DNA of 64,000 nt from Geobacteraceae bacterium. Lineage in GTDB: Bacteria; Desulfobacterota; Desulfuromonadia; Geobacterales; Pseudopelobacteraceae. The notes under the pieces are model-generated. The model was not told the DNA's origin and ran no database searches. It worked only from the letters and a program-made list of their open reading frames with translations. How positions within the stretch are numbered: position 1 is the stretch's first letter; each line of letters begins with the position of its first letter. The position numbers and the translations under genes are program-made. Where the stretch lies: contig JADKKR010000008.1 in NCBI GenBank assembly GCA_016720395.1, positions 124,001 to 188,000 of the forward strand, given 5' to 3'. This document shows positions 52,840 to 60,842 of this stretch, piece by piece.

Positions 52840-53796
52840 ATGACGTCACGCAGAAAAGTGGTTTCCGGCCGTGGTTCCGGTGATACTCCGGAGACCGTAC
52901 CGGGGCGCAGGGGTGTGATCGTTGCTCACCATGGCGTATCGGTCGAGGTCCGCTTCGTCGACGGAGAGCGCAGTATGGTTCGGGTCAAACGGAGTTCCGG
53001 TCATGTGGTCGGTGATGACGTGCTGGTCCGGGACGAGGTGCTTGTACGCCAGCCGCGCCATACCGAACTGCGCCGCCGGGATGCCATGGGCGGCGTACAC
53101 CTGGTGGGTGCCAACCTGGATGTACTTGGCATTGTTGTCGCTGCCTCGCCTCCACCCCCGGCCGGATTCATCGATCGGGCCATCGTTTCGGCCCGTGCGG
53201 CCGGCCTGGACCCGTTTCTGGTGGTCAACAAGTGTGACCTGGATGCGGCAGCAGATGCGGTGGCTGCCCTGCACGCGATCTATGCCGGCTCTGTCACGGT
53301 ATTCCCCTTGAGCGCGTCCACCGGTACCGGGCTGATTCCCCTGCGGGATTTTTTCAGTGGCGGACATCGCGGCGCCTTTGTCGGTACCACAGGTGTGGGG
53401 AAAAGCTCACTGCTGAATGCCCTCTGCCCGGATGTCGATCTGAAGGTGGGCGGGCTGAACCTGCTCAATTACAAGGGTTGCAATACCACTACCGTATCCA
53501 CCCTGCACGTGCTGCCCGACGGCGGCGAGCTGGTCGATACCCCCGGATTCCAGGACTTCGGTCTGGTTGACATCACCATGCATGATCTGGCGGCTCATTA
53601 TCCCGGGTTCGAAGAGACCGGTCAGACGGCATGCCGCTTCCGGAACTGCCGCCATAGAAGCGAGCCGGGCTGCGCCGTTATCGAACTGGTTGCACAGGGG
53701 AGGATCACAGCCGAGCGCTATGCCACCTACCTTGATATCCTGAATGAAGTCGAGTCCGGAGAAATAGAGGCCCGCCAGCGGGGGTGGAGGAACTGA
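52840..53796 (+). CDS. rsgA: Ribosome small-subunit-dependent GTPase A
   Basis: Circularly permuted GTPase that helps mature the 30S subunit. OB fold (RGVIVAHHGVSVEVRF), NKCD (G4), then G1 (GTTGVGKSSLLN), DTPGFQDFG (G3), and the zinc knuckle CRFRNCRHRSEPGC. 318 aa from ATG 52840, which has AGGGA upstream; an in-frame extension to 52732 is unlikely. A terminator follows. Confidence 0.94.
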   Translation: MTSRRKVVSGRGSGDTPETVPGRRGVIVAHHGVSVEVRFVDGERSMVRVKRSSGHVVGDDVLVRDEVLVRQPRHTELRRRDAMGGVHLVGANLDVLGIVVAASPPPPAGFIDRAIVSARAAGLDPFLVVNKCDLDAAADAVAALHAIYAGSVTVFPLSASTGTGLIPLRDFFSGGHRGAFVGTTGVGKSSLLNALCPDVDLKVGGLNLLNYKGCNTTTVSTLHVLPDGGELVDTPGFQDFGLVDITMHDLAAHYPGFEETGQTACRFRNCRHRSEPGCAVIELVAQGRITAERYATYLDILNEVESGEIEARQRGWRN

Positions 53797-53825
53797 GGCA
53801 GCGAGACGAGGGGGCTGATCAATAA

Positions 53826-53862
53826 AAACGCCCCGCCTCCAGGACCGGAAGCGGGGCGTTTC
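53826..53862. terminator. Bidirectional terminator between rsgA and cyclophilin
   Basis: AAACGCCCCGC...GCGGGGCGTTT: an 11-bp stem, with AAAA before and TTT after, between converging genes. Confidence 0.9.
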
Positions 53863-53885
53863 TGTCTGTACTCCTGAGCAGTCGG

Positions 53886-54401
53886 TCAGGCTTCGATCAA
53901 CTTGGCGGATACGATGAAGACCGGCTCCACCGGGACATCGGAATGGCCGTTCTTGTTGCCGGTCTTGACCTCGCGGATCTTGTCGACCACGTCCATTCCT
54001 TCGATTACCTGGCCGAAGACGCAGTAGCCGAAACTGTCCGGCTGTTTGCCCTTGTGGTTGAGGAAAAGGTTGTCCACGGTGTTGATGAAAAACTGTGACG
54101 TGGCCGAATCGACGACAGAGGTGCGGGCCATGGCCAGGGTACCGCGCGTATTGGAGAGGCCGTTGGCGGCCTCGTTCTTGATGGCGAATTTCGGTTTTTT
54201 CTGCTCCAGAGACTCGCTCATCCCGCCGCCCTGGACCATGAAATCCTTGATGACTCGGTGAAAGATCAGTCCGTCGTAGAAGCCATCCTTGACGTAGCCG
54301 AGGAAATTCCTGACCGTAATAGGTGCCTTTTCCTTGAAGAGTTCAATGGTGATGATACCCATGGATGTTTCCAGTGCGACCTGCGGATTCTGCTCAGACA
54401 T
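53886..54401 (-). CDS. Peptidyl-prolyl cis-trans isomerase, cyclophilin type
   Basis: 171 aa single cyclophilin domain with the catalytic region FHRVIKDFMVQGGG, MARTSVVDSATSQFFIN and FGQVIEGMDVVDKI. No signal peptide, so it is cytoplasmic (PpiB-like). ATG 54401 has GGGAGG upstream. Confidence 0.94.
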   Translation of the reverse strand: MSEQNPQVALETSMGIITIELFKEKAPITVRNFLGYVKDGFYDGLIFHRVIKDFMVQGGGMSESLEQKKPKFAIKNEAANGLSNTRGTLAMARTSVVDSATSQFFINTVDNLFLNHKGKQPDSFGYCVFGQVIEGMDVVDKIREVKTGNKNGHSDVPVEPVFIVSAKLIEA

Positions 54402-54549
54402 GTTCTACCTCCCGATTAGTTTTCAGACACGTTATCGTCCGGCTGTTTCTACCACACAAATCCGGAAATGAGAACTAGTTTTGAGCATTGCCAAAGCGGA
54501 GGTGCTGCGGTATTGTTATGTCACGTTGATCCAGTTCAGGGAGGTTTAC

Positions 54550-55179
54550 ATGAAATATCTGGCGCTCATCATAACAGTAGTGCTTGGCATCTCCATTTCA
54601 GGAGCCGCCGGCGCTGCTGCGAATTCCAACAGCACTACCGCCAGTCTGGCCACGACCGGTTCCGAGGTGGGGTCCCATGCCCCGCCGTTTACACTGGATG
54701 CGGTGGAAAATCTGGAATTCAGGAAGATCAGCCTGAGCGATTACCGTGGCAAATGGGTGGTGCTGTTTTTCTACCCCGGTGATTTTACCTTTGTCTGTCC
54801 GACGGAGATCAAGGGCTTCAACAAGGCGTTGGGGGAGTTCAAGGCCGCCAATACGGAGATCCTGGCAGCCTCTGTTGACAGCAAATTTTCACACCTGGCC
54901 TGGATAAAAAGCGGTGCCCTGGATAAACTGGATTTCCCGTTGCTGTCGGATCTAAGCAAACAGGCGGCCCGGGCCTATGGTGTGCTGGATGAAGAAACCA
55001 GTTATGCCCGTCGCGGGCTGTTCATTATCGACCCCAACGGAGTTATCCAGTATCGGATTGTCCACAGCGACAAGGTCGGCCGCAGTGTGGAAGAGACCCT
55101 GCGGGTCTTGAAGGCCCTGCAGACCGAGGAGTTGTGCCCGATCAACTGGAAACCGGGCGAGAAGACCATCAAGCGCTAA
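54550..55179 (+). CDS. Exported 2-Cys peroxiredoxin
   Basis: 209 aa. A signal peptide (1-23) precedes an AhpC/Prx1-type domain with the peroxidatic Cys in FTFVCPTE (C83) and the resolving Cys in EELCPINW (C196). The family is usually cytoplasmic; here it is exported. GGGAGG precedes ATG 54550. It removes peroxide in the periplasm, consistent with the exported MsrA/MsrB nearby. The electron donor is unknown. Confidence 0.92.
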   Translation: MKYLALIITVVLGISISGAAGAAANSNSTTASLATTGSEVGSHAPPFTLDAVENLEFRKISLSDYRGKWVVLFFYPGDFTFVCPTEIKGFNKALGEFKAANTEILAASVDSKFSHLAWIKSGALDKLDFPLLSDLSKQAARAYGVLDEETSYARRGLFIIDPNGVIQYRIVHSDKVGRSVEETLRVLKALQTEELCPINWKPGEKTIKR

Positions 55180-55238
55180 ACAATTGTACGTGATATTATG
55201 TACTTTACTTCCAATGCGGCTGTAATGGAGGATATTTG

Positions 55239-56420
55239 ATGAAATTTATAGCCCTGATAAGTTTGCTGTTTATACTGCTTCTGAGTGGCTGCGGTAAGGG
55301 TAGTGACCCGACCCGGTCGCCCGATGGTTTTGTTCCTGTGACATCCATCCGGATTGTAGCGGTTTCATCCAAGATTGCCGCCAAGACTTCTACACGGCTG
55401 ACAGTTCTCGGAAATCATTCCGGTATTTATGAAAGTGATTTAACTTCCCAGGCAGTTTTGGTCAGTGACACCACAACAGTGGCTGACTTTGTGACAGTCA
55501 GTCAACCGGATCGTATCAGCGGCATTCTTCCCGGTAATGTGGTGATTACGGCAACGGTCGCCGGATTGACGGCAACATTGCCATTGACAGTAAGTACAGC
55601 AAAAATTTCAACTCTTACGGTTTCTACACTAACCCCCTCGGTTGCAAGCGGCTTGACCTCCCAATTTAAAGCACAGGGCAATTTCGATGACAGCACTGTT
55701 CAGGATGTCACTTTTGATGCTACATGGACCGCGACGGCTGGTACAGGCAACGCCAGTATCAGTAACGATCCGGCGAGTAGGGGGCTTGCAAAGGGCCTGG
55801 CCGTGGGTACGGCAACTATTACCGCCGCCTTTGATACCGTTTCCAATTCTGCTCAATTGACAGTACTTGACCCAATTCTGCAATCCATGGCAGTTGCACC
55901 GGCCGGTTCATCGGTAGATTTCTTCCTTGCAACAGTACCGTTTACCGCAACCGGAACATTCTCAGACGGGTCTACGAAGGACATCACCACGTCAGTCATT
56001 TGGAGTTCCTCTCAAACCACGGTAGCTACGATTGTTGTCAATACCGGGGTAGCTACGCCTACAGGCGCCGGTACAACAACGATAAATGTCGTCTCGGGGA
56101 ACATCAGTGGGAAAACGGATCTGACGGTAAACACGTTCTCGCTCTCCTCGCCAACTCCATCTGTAACTATAAAAACGACCAGTCCAGATAATACGATAAA
56201 ACTTAAAGTCGATGCAAAATCATCGGTTACGGGAATTCAACAAGACGTTACCGATAAGTGTACCTGGTCACATGATCCAACAAATACGTTAATTGCTACC
56301 GTCTCCGACATCATTCCTAACAAAGGACTGGTGATTGCAGGCACACTGACGGGTAGTACAACGGTAACGGCAACATGTGGCGGGGTTCCGCTTGTTTTCA
56401 CGATTACTGTTACTCTATAG
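55239..56420 (+). CDS. Lipoprotein with bacterial Ig-like repeats
   Basis: 394 aa lipoprotein (lipobox LLSGC) with about four Big_2-type Ig repeats (TLTVSTLTPSVASGLTSQF...GTATITAAF; FTATGTFSDGSTKDITTSVIWSS; and so on). Thr/Ser/Val-rich and low in charge, as in surface adhesion-type proteins. TGGAGG precedes ATG 55239. Codon use is AT-richer than the neighbours, hinting at faster evolution or transfer. It forms a pair with the following beta-barrel protein (15 bases). Confidence 0.85.
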   Translation: MKFIALISLLFILLLSGCGKGSDPTRSPDGFVPVTSIRIVAVSSKIAAKTSTRLTVLGNHSGIYESDLTSQAVLVSDTTTVADFVTVSQPDRISGILPGNVVITATVAGLTATLPLTVSTAKISTLTVSTLTPSVASGLTSQFKAQGNFDDSTVQDVTFDATWTATAGTGNASISNDPASRGLAKGLAVGTATITAAFDTVSNSAQLTVLDPILQSMAVAPAGSSVDFFLATVPFTATGTFSDGSTKDITTSVIWSSSQTTVATIVVNTGVATPTGAGTTTINVVSGNISGKTDLTVNTFSLSSPTPSVTIKTTSPDNTIKLKVDAKSSVTGIQQDVTDKCTWSHDPTNTLIATVSDIIPNKGLVIAGTLTGSTTVTATCGGVPLVFTITVTL

Positions 56421-56435
56421 GAATCGGGGGGGATT

Positions 56436-57086
56436 ATGAAAAAAACGCTGGTGTTGAATTTGACGTGCCTGGTGCTGGTGTTGTTTGGCACAGCAGCTTT
56501 TGCCGAGCATACCGGGCCCTATGTCGGTGGCTATGCCGGCGGTAATCTGCTGACTTTTACCAAGGCCTATGACAATCTGGGCAATTTTAATATTGAGTCT
56601 GACCCAGCGCTGCAATACGGCGGGATTATCGGCTGGGATCTGGGCCCTGGCAGTCCGGTCGGGCAGGGGCGACTTGAGCTGGAATATTCACATCGTGGCA
56701 ACAAAGTAAATAAGGTGAAATTTTCGAATGGCGGATTTGCAGGGGAAGGGGATCTGACTGCCGACAGTCTGCTGCTGAATGCCTACGCGTTAAGCCGTGA
56801 CCGCAGTTTATGGTCACCATATGTCGGCGTAGGTTTAGGAGCGGCCCGAATACAGGCCTCGGGTCTTAAGGTCAACGGGTTTCCAATAGCAGAAGGAACT
56901 TCAACCGTTTTTGCCTACCAGGTGGGTCTTGGCGTTGACTTCGCTGTGAGTGAAAACGTCGCTTTAGACATTGGGTATCGTTTTTTTGGCACGGTACGTC
57001 CCACGTTCACTGAGTCTAACGGCCAGTCATTAAAGATGGACTATTTTAGCAATAGCGTGTTGCTGGGGGTTCGTATTGGATTCTAA
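56436..57086 (+). CDS. Outer-membrane beta-barrel protein
   Basis: 216 aa with a signal peptide (1-23, ending AFAE), alternating amphipathic strands (GPYVGGYAGGNLL; LWSPYVGVGLGAARI; VALDIGYRFFG), and the C-terminal Phe of outer-membrane proteins (VRIGF). It fits the OmpA/opacity-like eight-strand fold. The role is unknown, possibly partner or anchor of the Ig-like lipoprotein. Confidence 0.86.
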   Translation: MKKTLVLNLTCLVLVLFGTAAFAEHTGPYVGGYAGGNLLTFTKAYDNLGNFNIESDPALQYGGIIGWDLGPGSPVGQGRLELEYSHRGNKVNKVKFSNGGFAGEGDLTADSLLLNAYALSRDRSLWSPYVGVGLGAARIQASGLKVNGFPIAEGTSTVFAYQVGLGVDFAVSENVALDIGYRFFGTVRPTFTESNGQSLKMDYFSNSVLLGVRIGF

Positions 57087-57095
57087 CTGATTCTT

Positions 57096-57524
57096 TTAGC
57101 GATTTCTCAATTGTTCATTTTCCTTATTCAGACGCCCGATCTCAGTCTTGAGACGGGAGTTTTCTTCATTGAGTTGCTCCATGGTAAGCGGTGCCGACTG
57201 GCTTATCGGTGCAGTTTTTGCAGCAGGTGCTGGTGGCACAATGCTTCGCTTCTCAACTGACGCTGCCGTGACAGCAGGCTCTGCTGCCGCTTTGACCTTT
57301 CCGGTTCGAATGATCTCGCCACACATTCCTGCGGCAAATTCCTTCACTTTCTTGCGGGTTGCAAAGCAGGCGCTGGGATTCAGAATGTATCTGAGTCCGC
57401 TGCATTCGGCAGCTTCCTGCGTCTTCAGGGTCCGTTCCTCCTTGACGCATGCGTCATATCCGCCGCCTGCAAGGGCGGTCCCGGTTATCAGAAGTAGTGC
57501 GGGTACGATCAGTAGTGTCTTCAT
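57096..57524 (-). CDS. Exported coiled-coil protein, unknown family
   Basis: 142 aa with a signal peptide (1-20), a Cys-containing middle (YDACVKEE, AECSGLRYI, ACFATRKK, MCGEI; five Cys in all, probably disulfides), an Ala/Pro linker, and a C-terminal leucine-type coiled coil (MEQLNEENSRLKTEIGRLNKE). ATG 57524 fits the signal peptide; an ATG 7 codons earlier is possible. Confidence 0.75.
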   Translation of the reverse strand: MKTLLIVPALLLITGTALAGGGYDACVKEERTLKTQEAAECSGLRYILNPSACFATRKKVKEFAAGMCGEIIRTGKVKAAAEPAVTAASVEKRSIVPPAPAAKTAPISQSAPLTMEQLNEENSRLKTEIGRLNKENEQLRNR

Positions 57525-57599
57525 GAGTTTTGTCAACCTCGTCATTTCAGATGGCCGGACTACCTGTATCCTGCCTGCTCCGGATCAGCTTTACCAGCA

Positions 57600-59381
57600 T
57601 TAGTTGCATGTGGCCGGAACTTCCGGATACCCTGCCCCCTGTTCGTTGCTGGGAAGTCCGGCGGTTTTCTCTGTGATATTCCTGACCGCATCCGGCAGGG
57701 TGAAGAAGAAGCATGCCCCGGTATCCTCCCCATCCGACTCGACCCAGATCCTTCCGTCGTACTTCTCAATAATCCTGCGGACCATGGCCAGCCCTATACC
57801 TACGCCGCTGCTGGTCCCGTCAAGCTTTTCAAAGAGCCCGAATATCTTTTCATGGTACTGGGGAGCGATGCCGATACCGTTGTCCCTGACAAAAAAGGTC
57901 GTCTCCCCCTCTGCCTGCTGTACTCCGACCTCTATCAGAACAGCGGTATCGCCGCGACTGTATTTGATAGCATTTTCGATCAGGTTCTGCCAGATCTGGC
58001 AAAAACGCTGACGGTCGCCTGATAACACCAAATCTGCTTCAGGCAGGTGGACTTTGATGCTCTGCTCATCGATGCTGCCGGCCAGGAGATCAAGCACCTC
58101 GGTTACTATCTCTCTGAGTGTTATGGTGACCGGCGATGTTTCAACGTGGTCAACGCGGCACAGATCCAGCAGTTCGTCGAGCAGCTGTCTCATCTTGTCG
58201 GATGCGCTATGGATGTACTGCAGATCCTGGGTTACCCGCTCGGCACTATTGGTGGCTATGTCGTCCTTCAGGTAGCCGAGGAAGGTCTTGATCGTCACCA
58301 GCGGGCTGCGCAGATCGTGGGATACGGTGTAGATGAACTGCTCCAGATCGGCATTTTTCCGGTGCAGTTCCCGTTCCGCATATTTTCTTTGTGTGATATC
58401 AAACACCACGAGGATGAGCAGCCTCGGCTGCCCTTCGGAGTTTCGAAGGACAGAGGCGCTGATTTCGGCAATGAACTCTGAACCGTCCTTGCGCAGCAGA
58501 GTCAGATTGATATCGGTTGCCGACCCGTTGAGAAGCAGCTCCTCAAATGCTGATACGGCAGATTCCATGCATGCGGGCGAAACCCATTCAAAGATGTTGG
58601 TGTCGATTGCATCCGACAGCTGTCCAAGGCCGAAGAGTTGGATCGACCGCGGGTTCAGCATCCGGACCACACCTGAGACATCCGCTACGGTGATGGCATT
58701 GGGAGCCAGTTCGGTCAGGTGGCGATACAACTCCTCACTTACCTTCAGTTTTTCCTCGGAGTTTCTCCGGTCACTGACGTCGCTCAGCACTCCGTTCCAG
58801 AGGACATCTCCTTCGGGAGTCCTGACCGGATCGGATTCGATCCGAATCCAGCTTGATTTGCCGTGTATTATAAACCGGCCTTCCCAGCGGAAGGGGACCA
58901 GTTTGCGGTTTGCCTCCATGGTTGTGCTTATCAGGCTGTCCCGGTCATCGGGGTGGGCGATCGTAAAGGCCAGGCTGGCGTCCTGAAGCAGGTCCGTGGC
59001 CTGGATACCCAGGATCTGGCAGATCTTCGGGCTCAGGTATTCGAACTGCATCGACTCATCGCTCAGGATGCGCAGGGTATAGACCCCGTTTGGAATCAGC
59101 TGAACCAGTTCATCATAACGGTTGGAACTTTCGTTCAGTTCCCGGTTGCTCCTGACAAGTTCGGCAGTCCGTTCCGCAATGGTTTTTTCCAGTTCATCCC
59201 GACCCTGGCGGAGCTGCTGCTCCCTCTGGCGCAGATCACGAATCACCCCGGAGAAGTCATGGGAATCGCTCAGATGTTTTTTTCCCAGTTTTTCACTGAT
59301 CTGCCGATAATAGTCCCGTTCCTCCAGTGCTGAAGAGAGCTGTTGCCGAAGTTCTTTCAGTTCAGAATCCTGACTGCTCAT
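57600..59381 (-). CDS. Cytoplasmic PAS-PAS histidine kinase
   Basis: 593 aa. N-terminal coiled coils (about 1-90), two PAS domains (about 90-215 and 225-345), HisKA (TVSHDLRSPLVTI) and HATPase (RDNGIGIAP, GVGIGLAMV). No membrane segment and no receiver. It starts one base after the stop of a FIST-domain gene, so the FIST protein is the likely sensory input. No response regulator is adjacent. Confidence 0.9.
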   Translation of the reverse strand: MSSQDSELKELRQQLSSALEERDYYRQISEKLGKKHLSDSHDFSGVIRDLRQREQQLRQGRDELEKTIAERTAELVRSNRELNESSNRYDELVQLIPNGVYTLRILSDESMQFEYLSPKICQILGIQATDLLQDASLAFTIAHPDDRDSLISTTMEANRKLVPFRWEGRFIIHGKSSWIRIESDPVRTPEGDVLWNGVLSDVSDRRNSEEKLKVSEELYRHLTELAPNAITVADVSGVVRMLNPRSIQLFGLGQLSDAIDTNIFEWVSPACMESAVSAFEELLLNGSATDINLTLLRKDGSEFIAEISASVLRNSEGQPRLLILVVFDITQRKYAERELHRKNADLEQFIYTVSHDLRSPLVTIKTFLGYLKDDIATNSAERVTQDLQYIHSASDKMRQLLDELLDLCRVDHVETSPVTITLREIVTEVLDLLAGSIDEQSIKVHLPEADLVLSGDRQRFCQIWQNLIENAIKYSRGDTAVLIEVGVQQAEGETTFFVRDNGIGIAPQYHEKIFGLFEKLDGTSSGVGIGLAMVRRIIEKYDGRIWVESDGEDTGACFFFTLPDAVRNITEKTAGLPSNEQGAGYPEVPATCN

Positions 59382-59382
59382 C

Positions 59383-60615
59383 CTATATATCCTCTGTCAG
59401 AATCAAGAGAACCCCGGTCCAGTCCAGTCCCCGGCTTCTCCCCAGCATCGGTGCGATCTCGACACCGGTATAGAAACCCAAAAACGGCACCCCCGCCTCG
59501 TTGAGGACTTTTTGGACTTCAAGGCCCTCTTCACCTTCGGTAAGTGCTATCTCTGCTGTCCGGCCGCCACAGCTAATGTAAAGAGCAAACAGTGCCTTTC
59601 TGCCGTCGGCCGCAATCCTGTTGATTATTTCCGGTATGTTTTCATGAATCGATTTGATCATCATCCGGTTGTCACGGACCATGAATTGAATCTCCTGTCC
59701 GACTTCGAGATCCTTCTCGAACAGACCGATTCCAAGGCCGTTTTGAACGACACCGGTAATCAGCCGGTTGACGTAGTTCTGTTCATCCGGGAGGGCAAAG
59801 CGGTCGCCGTGGTTGATGCCGATGGTCAGGTTGTTGATGACCGGGCGCTCATCCTGCCACTCCGGCCCGCCGAAGAGGTCGTCAATCATCTGCACCACAG
59901 GTCTGCCATCCAGTTCGTAGATGATGTCCCCTGCCAACCTTGTTATTGTGTGGTACACCCCGTCGAGAGGGATGCAGCCATGCATGATCGTGTGATAGGC
60001 CGTGAAATCTCCGGAAAGCATACACCCGACCACATGCTGTGTATCGACCTGCAGTCCGCAGAACTGGCCGGTCGTGTTGAACCCCAGATCTCCGAGCAGC
60101 CCGGCTCCGAAGACCGGCACACGGCCGGCCAGGGTTTTTTCAAAGCGATCCAGCATCGGGGTGGACGAGTTTAGAACCGGAGGGGAGGCCGCGCCCGGCG
60201 CACTCCGGACCGAGTCATAGAACATAAGCAGGGCCTTGTCGTCAATCGATAGTCCCAGATTATCCAGCATGCGTGTCATGGCAGCGGCCTCGTCAATGTC
60301 CACGCCGCCGGCTGATGAAATCGCGAAGCGGATCGAATCGGATTGTAACGCGGCAGCGGCTGCCGGGTAACCGTTGTAGCTGAAGAAGCCCGGGCATATG
60401 ACACCCATGCTCGACCCGCCGATGATCGGGGTCGAATCTCCCACAACCGAACGGAGACCGGCATAGTACTGCTCCAGGTCCCCGGTTCCGCTGCAGAAGG
60501 CGATTAAAAGGTCTGCGCGCTCCATACCGCCCGACTGCAGTGCTGTCCGGGCGACATGGCTCCCCAGCTCAAATGAATTCCGGTTATTGCCGCAGCCGAT
60601 TCCGATTCTGGTCAC
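59383..60615 (-). CDS. FIST domain sensor protein
   Basis: FIST_N (about 5-200) and FIST_C (about 215-405) domains; FIST proteins are thought to bind small ligands such as amino acids and feed signals to kinases or cyclases. The start is a GTG at 60615 (VTRIGIGCGNN) with GGAGGGG just upstream. A longer frame to 60897 would add a hydrophobic stretch, but that codes through AT-rich promoter DNA and is rejected. Operon with the histidine kinase at 57600. Confidence 0.88.
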   Translation of the reverse strand: MTRIGIGCGNNRNSFELGSHVARTALQSGGMERADLLIAFCSGTGDLEQYYAGLRSVVGDSTPIIGGSSMGVICPGFFSYNGYPAAAAALQSDSIRFAISSAGGVDIDEAAAMTRMLDNLGLSIDDKALLMFYDSVRSAPGAASPPVLNSSTPMLDRFEKTLAGRVPVFGAGLLGDLGFNTTGQFCGLQVDTQHVVGCMLSGDFTAYHTIMHGCIPLDGVYHTITRLAGDIIYELDGRPVVQMIDDLFGGPEWQDERPVINNLTIGINHGDRFALPDEQNYVNRLITGVVQNGLGIGLFEKDLEVGQEIQFMVRDNRMMIKSIHENIPEIINRIAADGRKALFALYISCGGRTAEIALTEGEEGLEVQKVLNEAGVPFLGFYTGVEIAPMLGRSRGLDWTGVLLILTEDI

Positions 60616-60842
60616 GATCCCCTCCGGGCGTGCAGGTGTCAATTTATCAGGGTTGTTGCCAGGTTCCTGTATACCATGGTTTATCTCAATGCAAAAATAT
60701 ATTAATAAAAAAATAATTAAAATGTAGAGGACTTGTTTGTGTTTATTAACGTATGAGAGGGCGTTGCTGTGATGCATGAATCTATCTATTTCGGGAGGAC
60801 TGTAGTAGGATGGCGACCCCATCATCACAGACCGGAGTTGTA

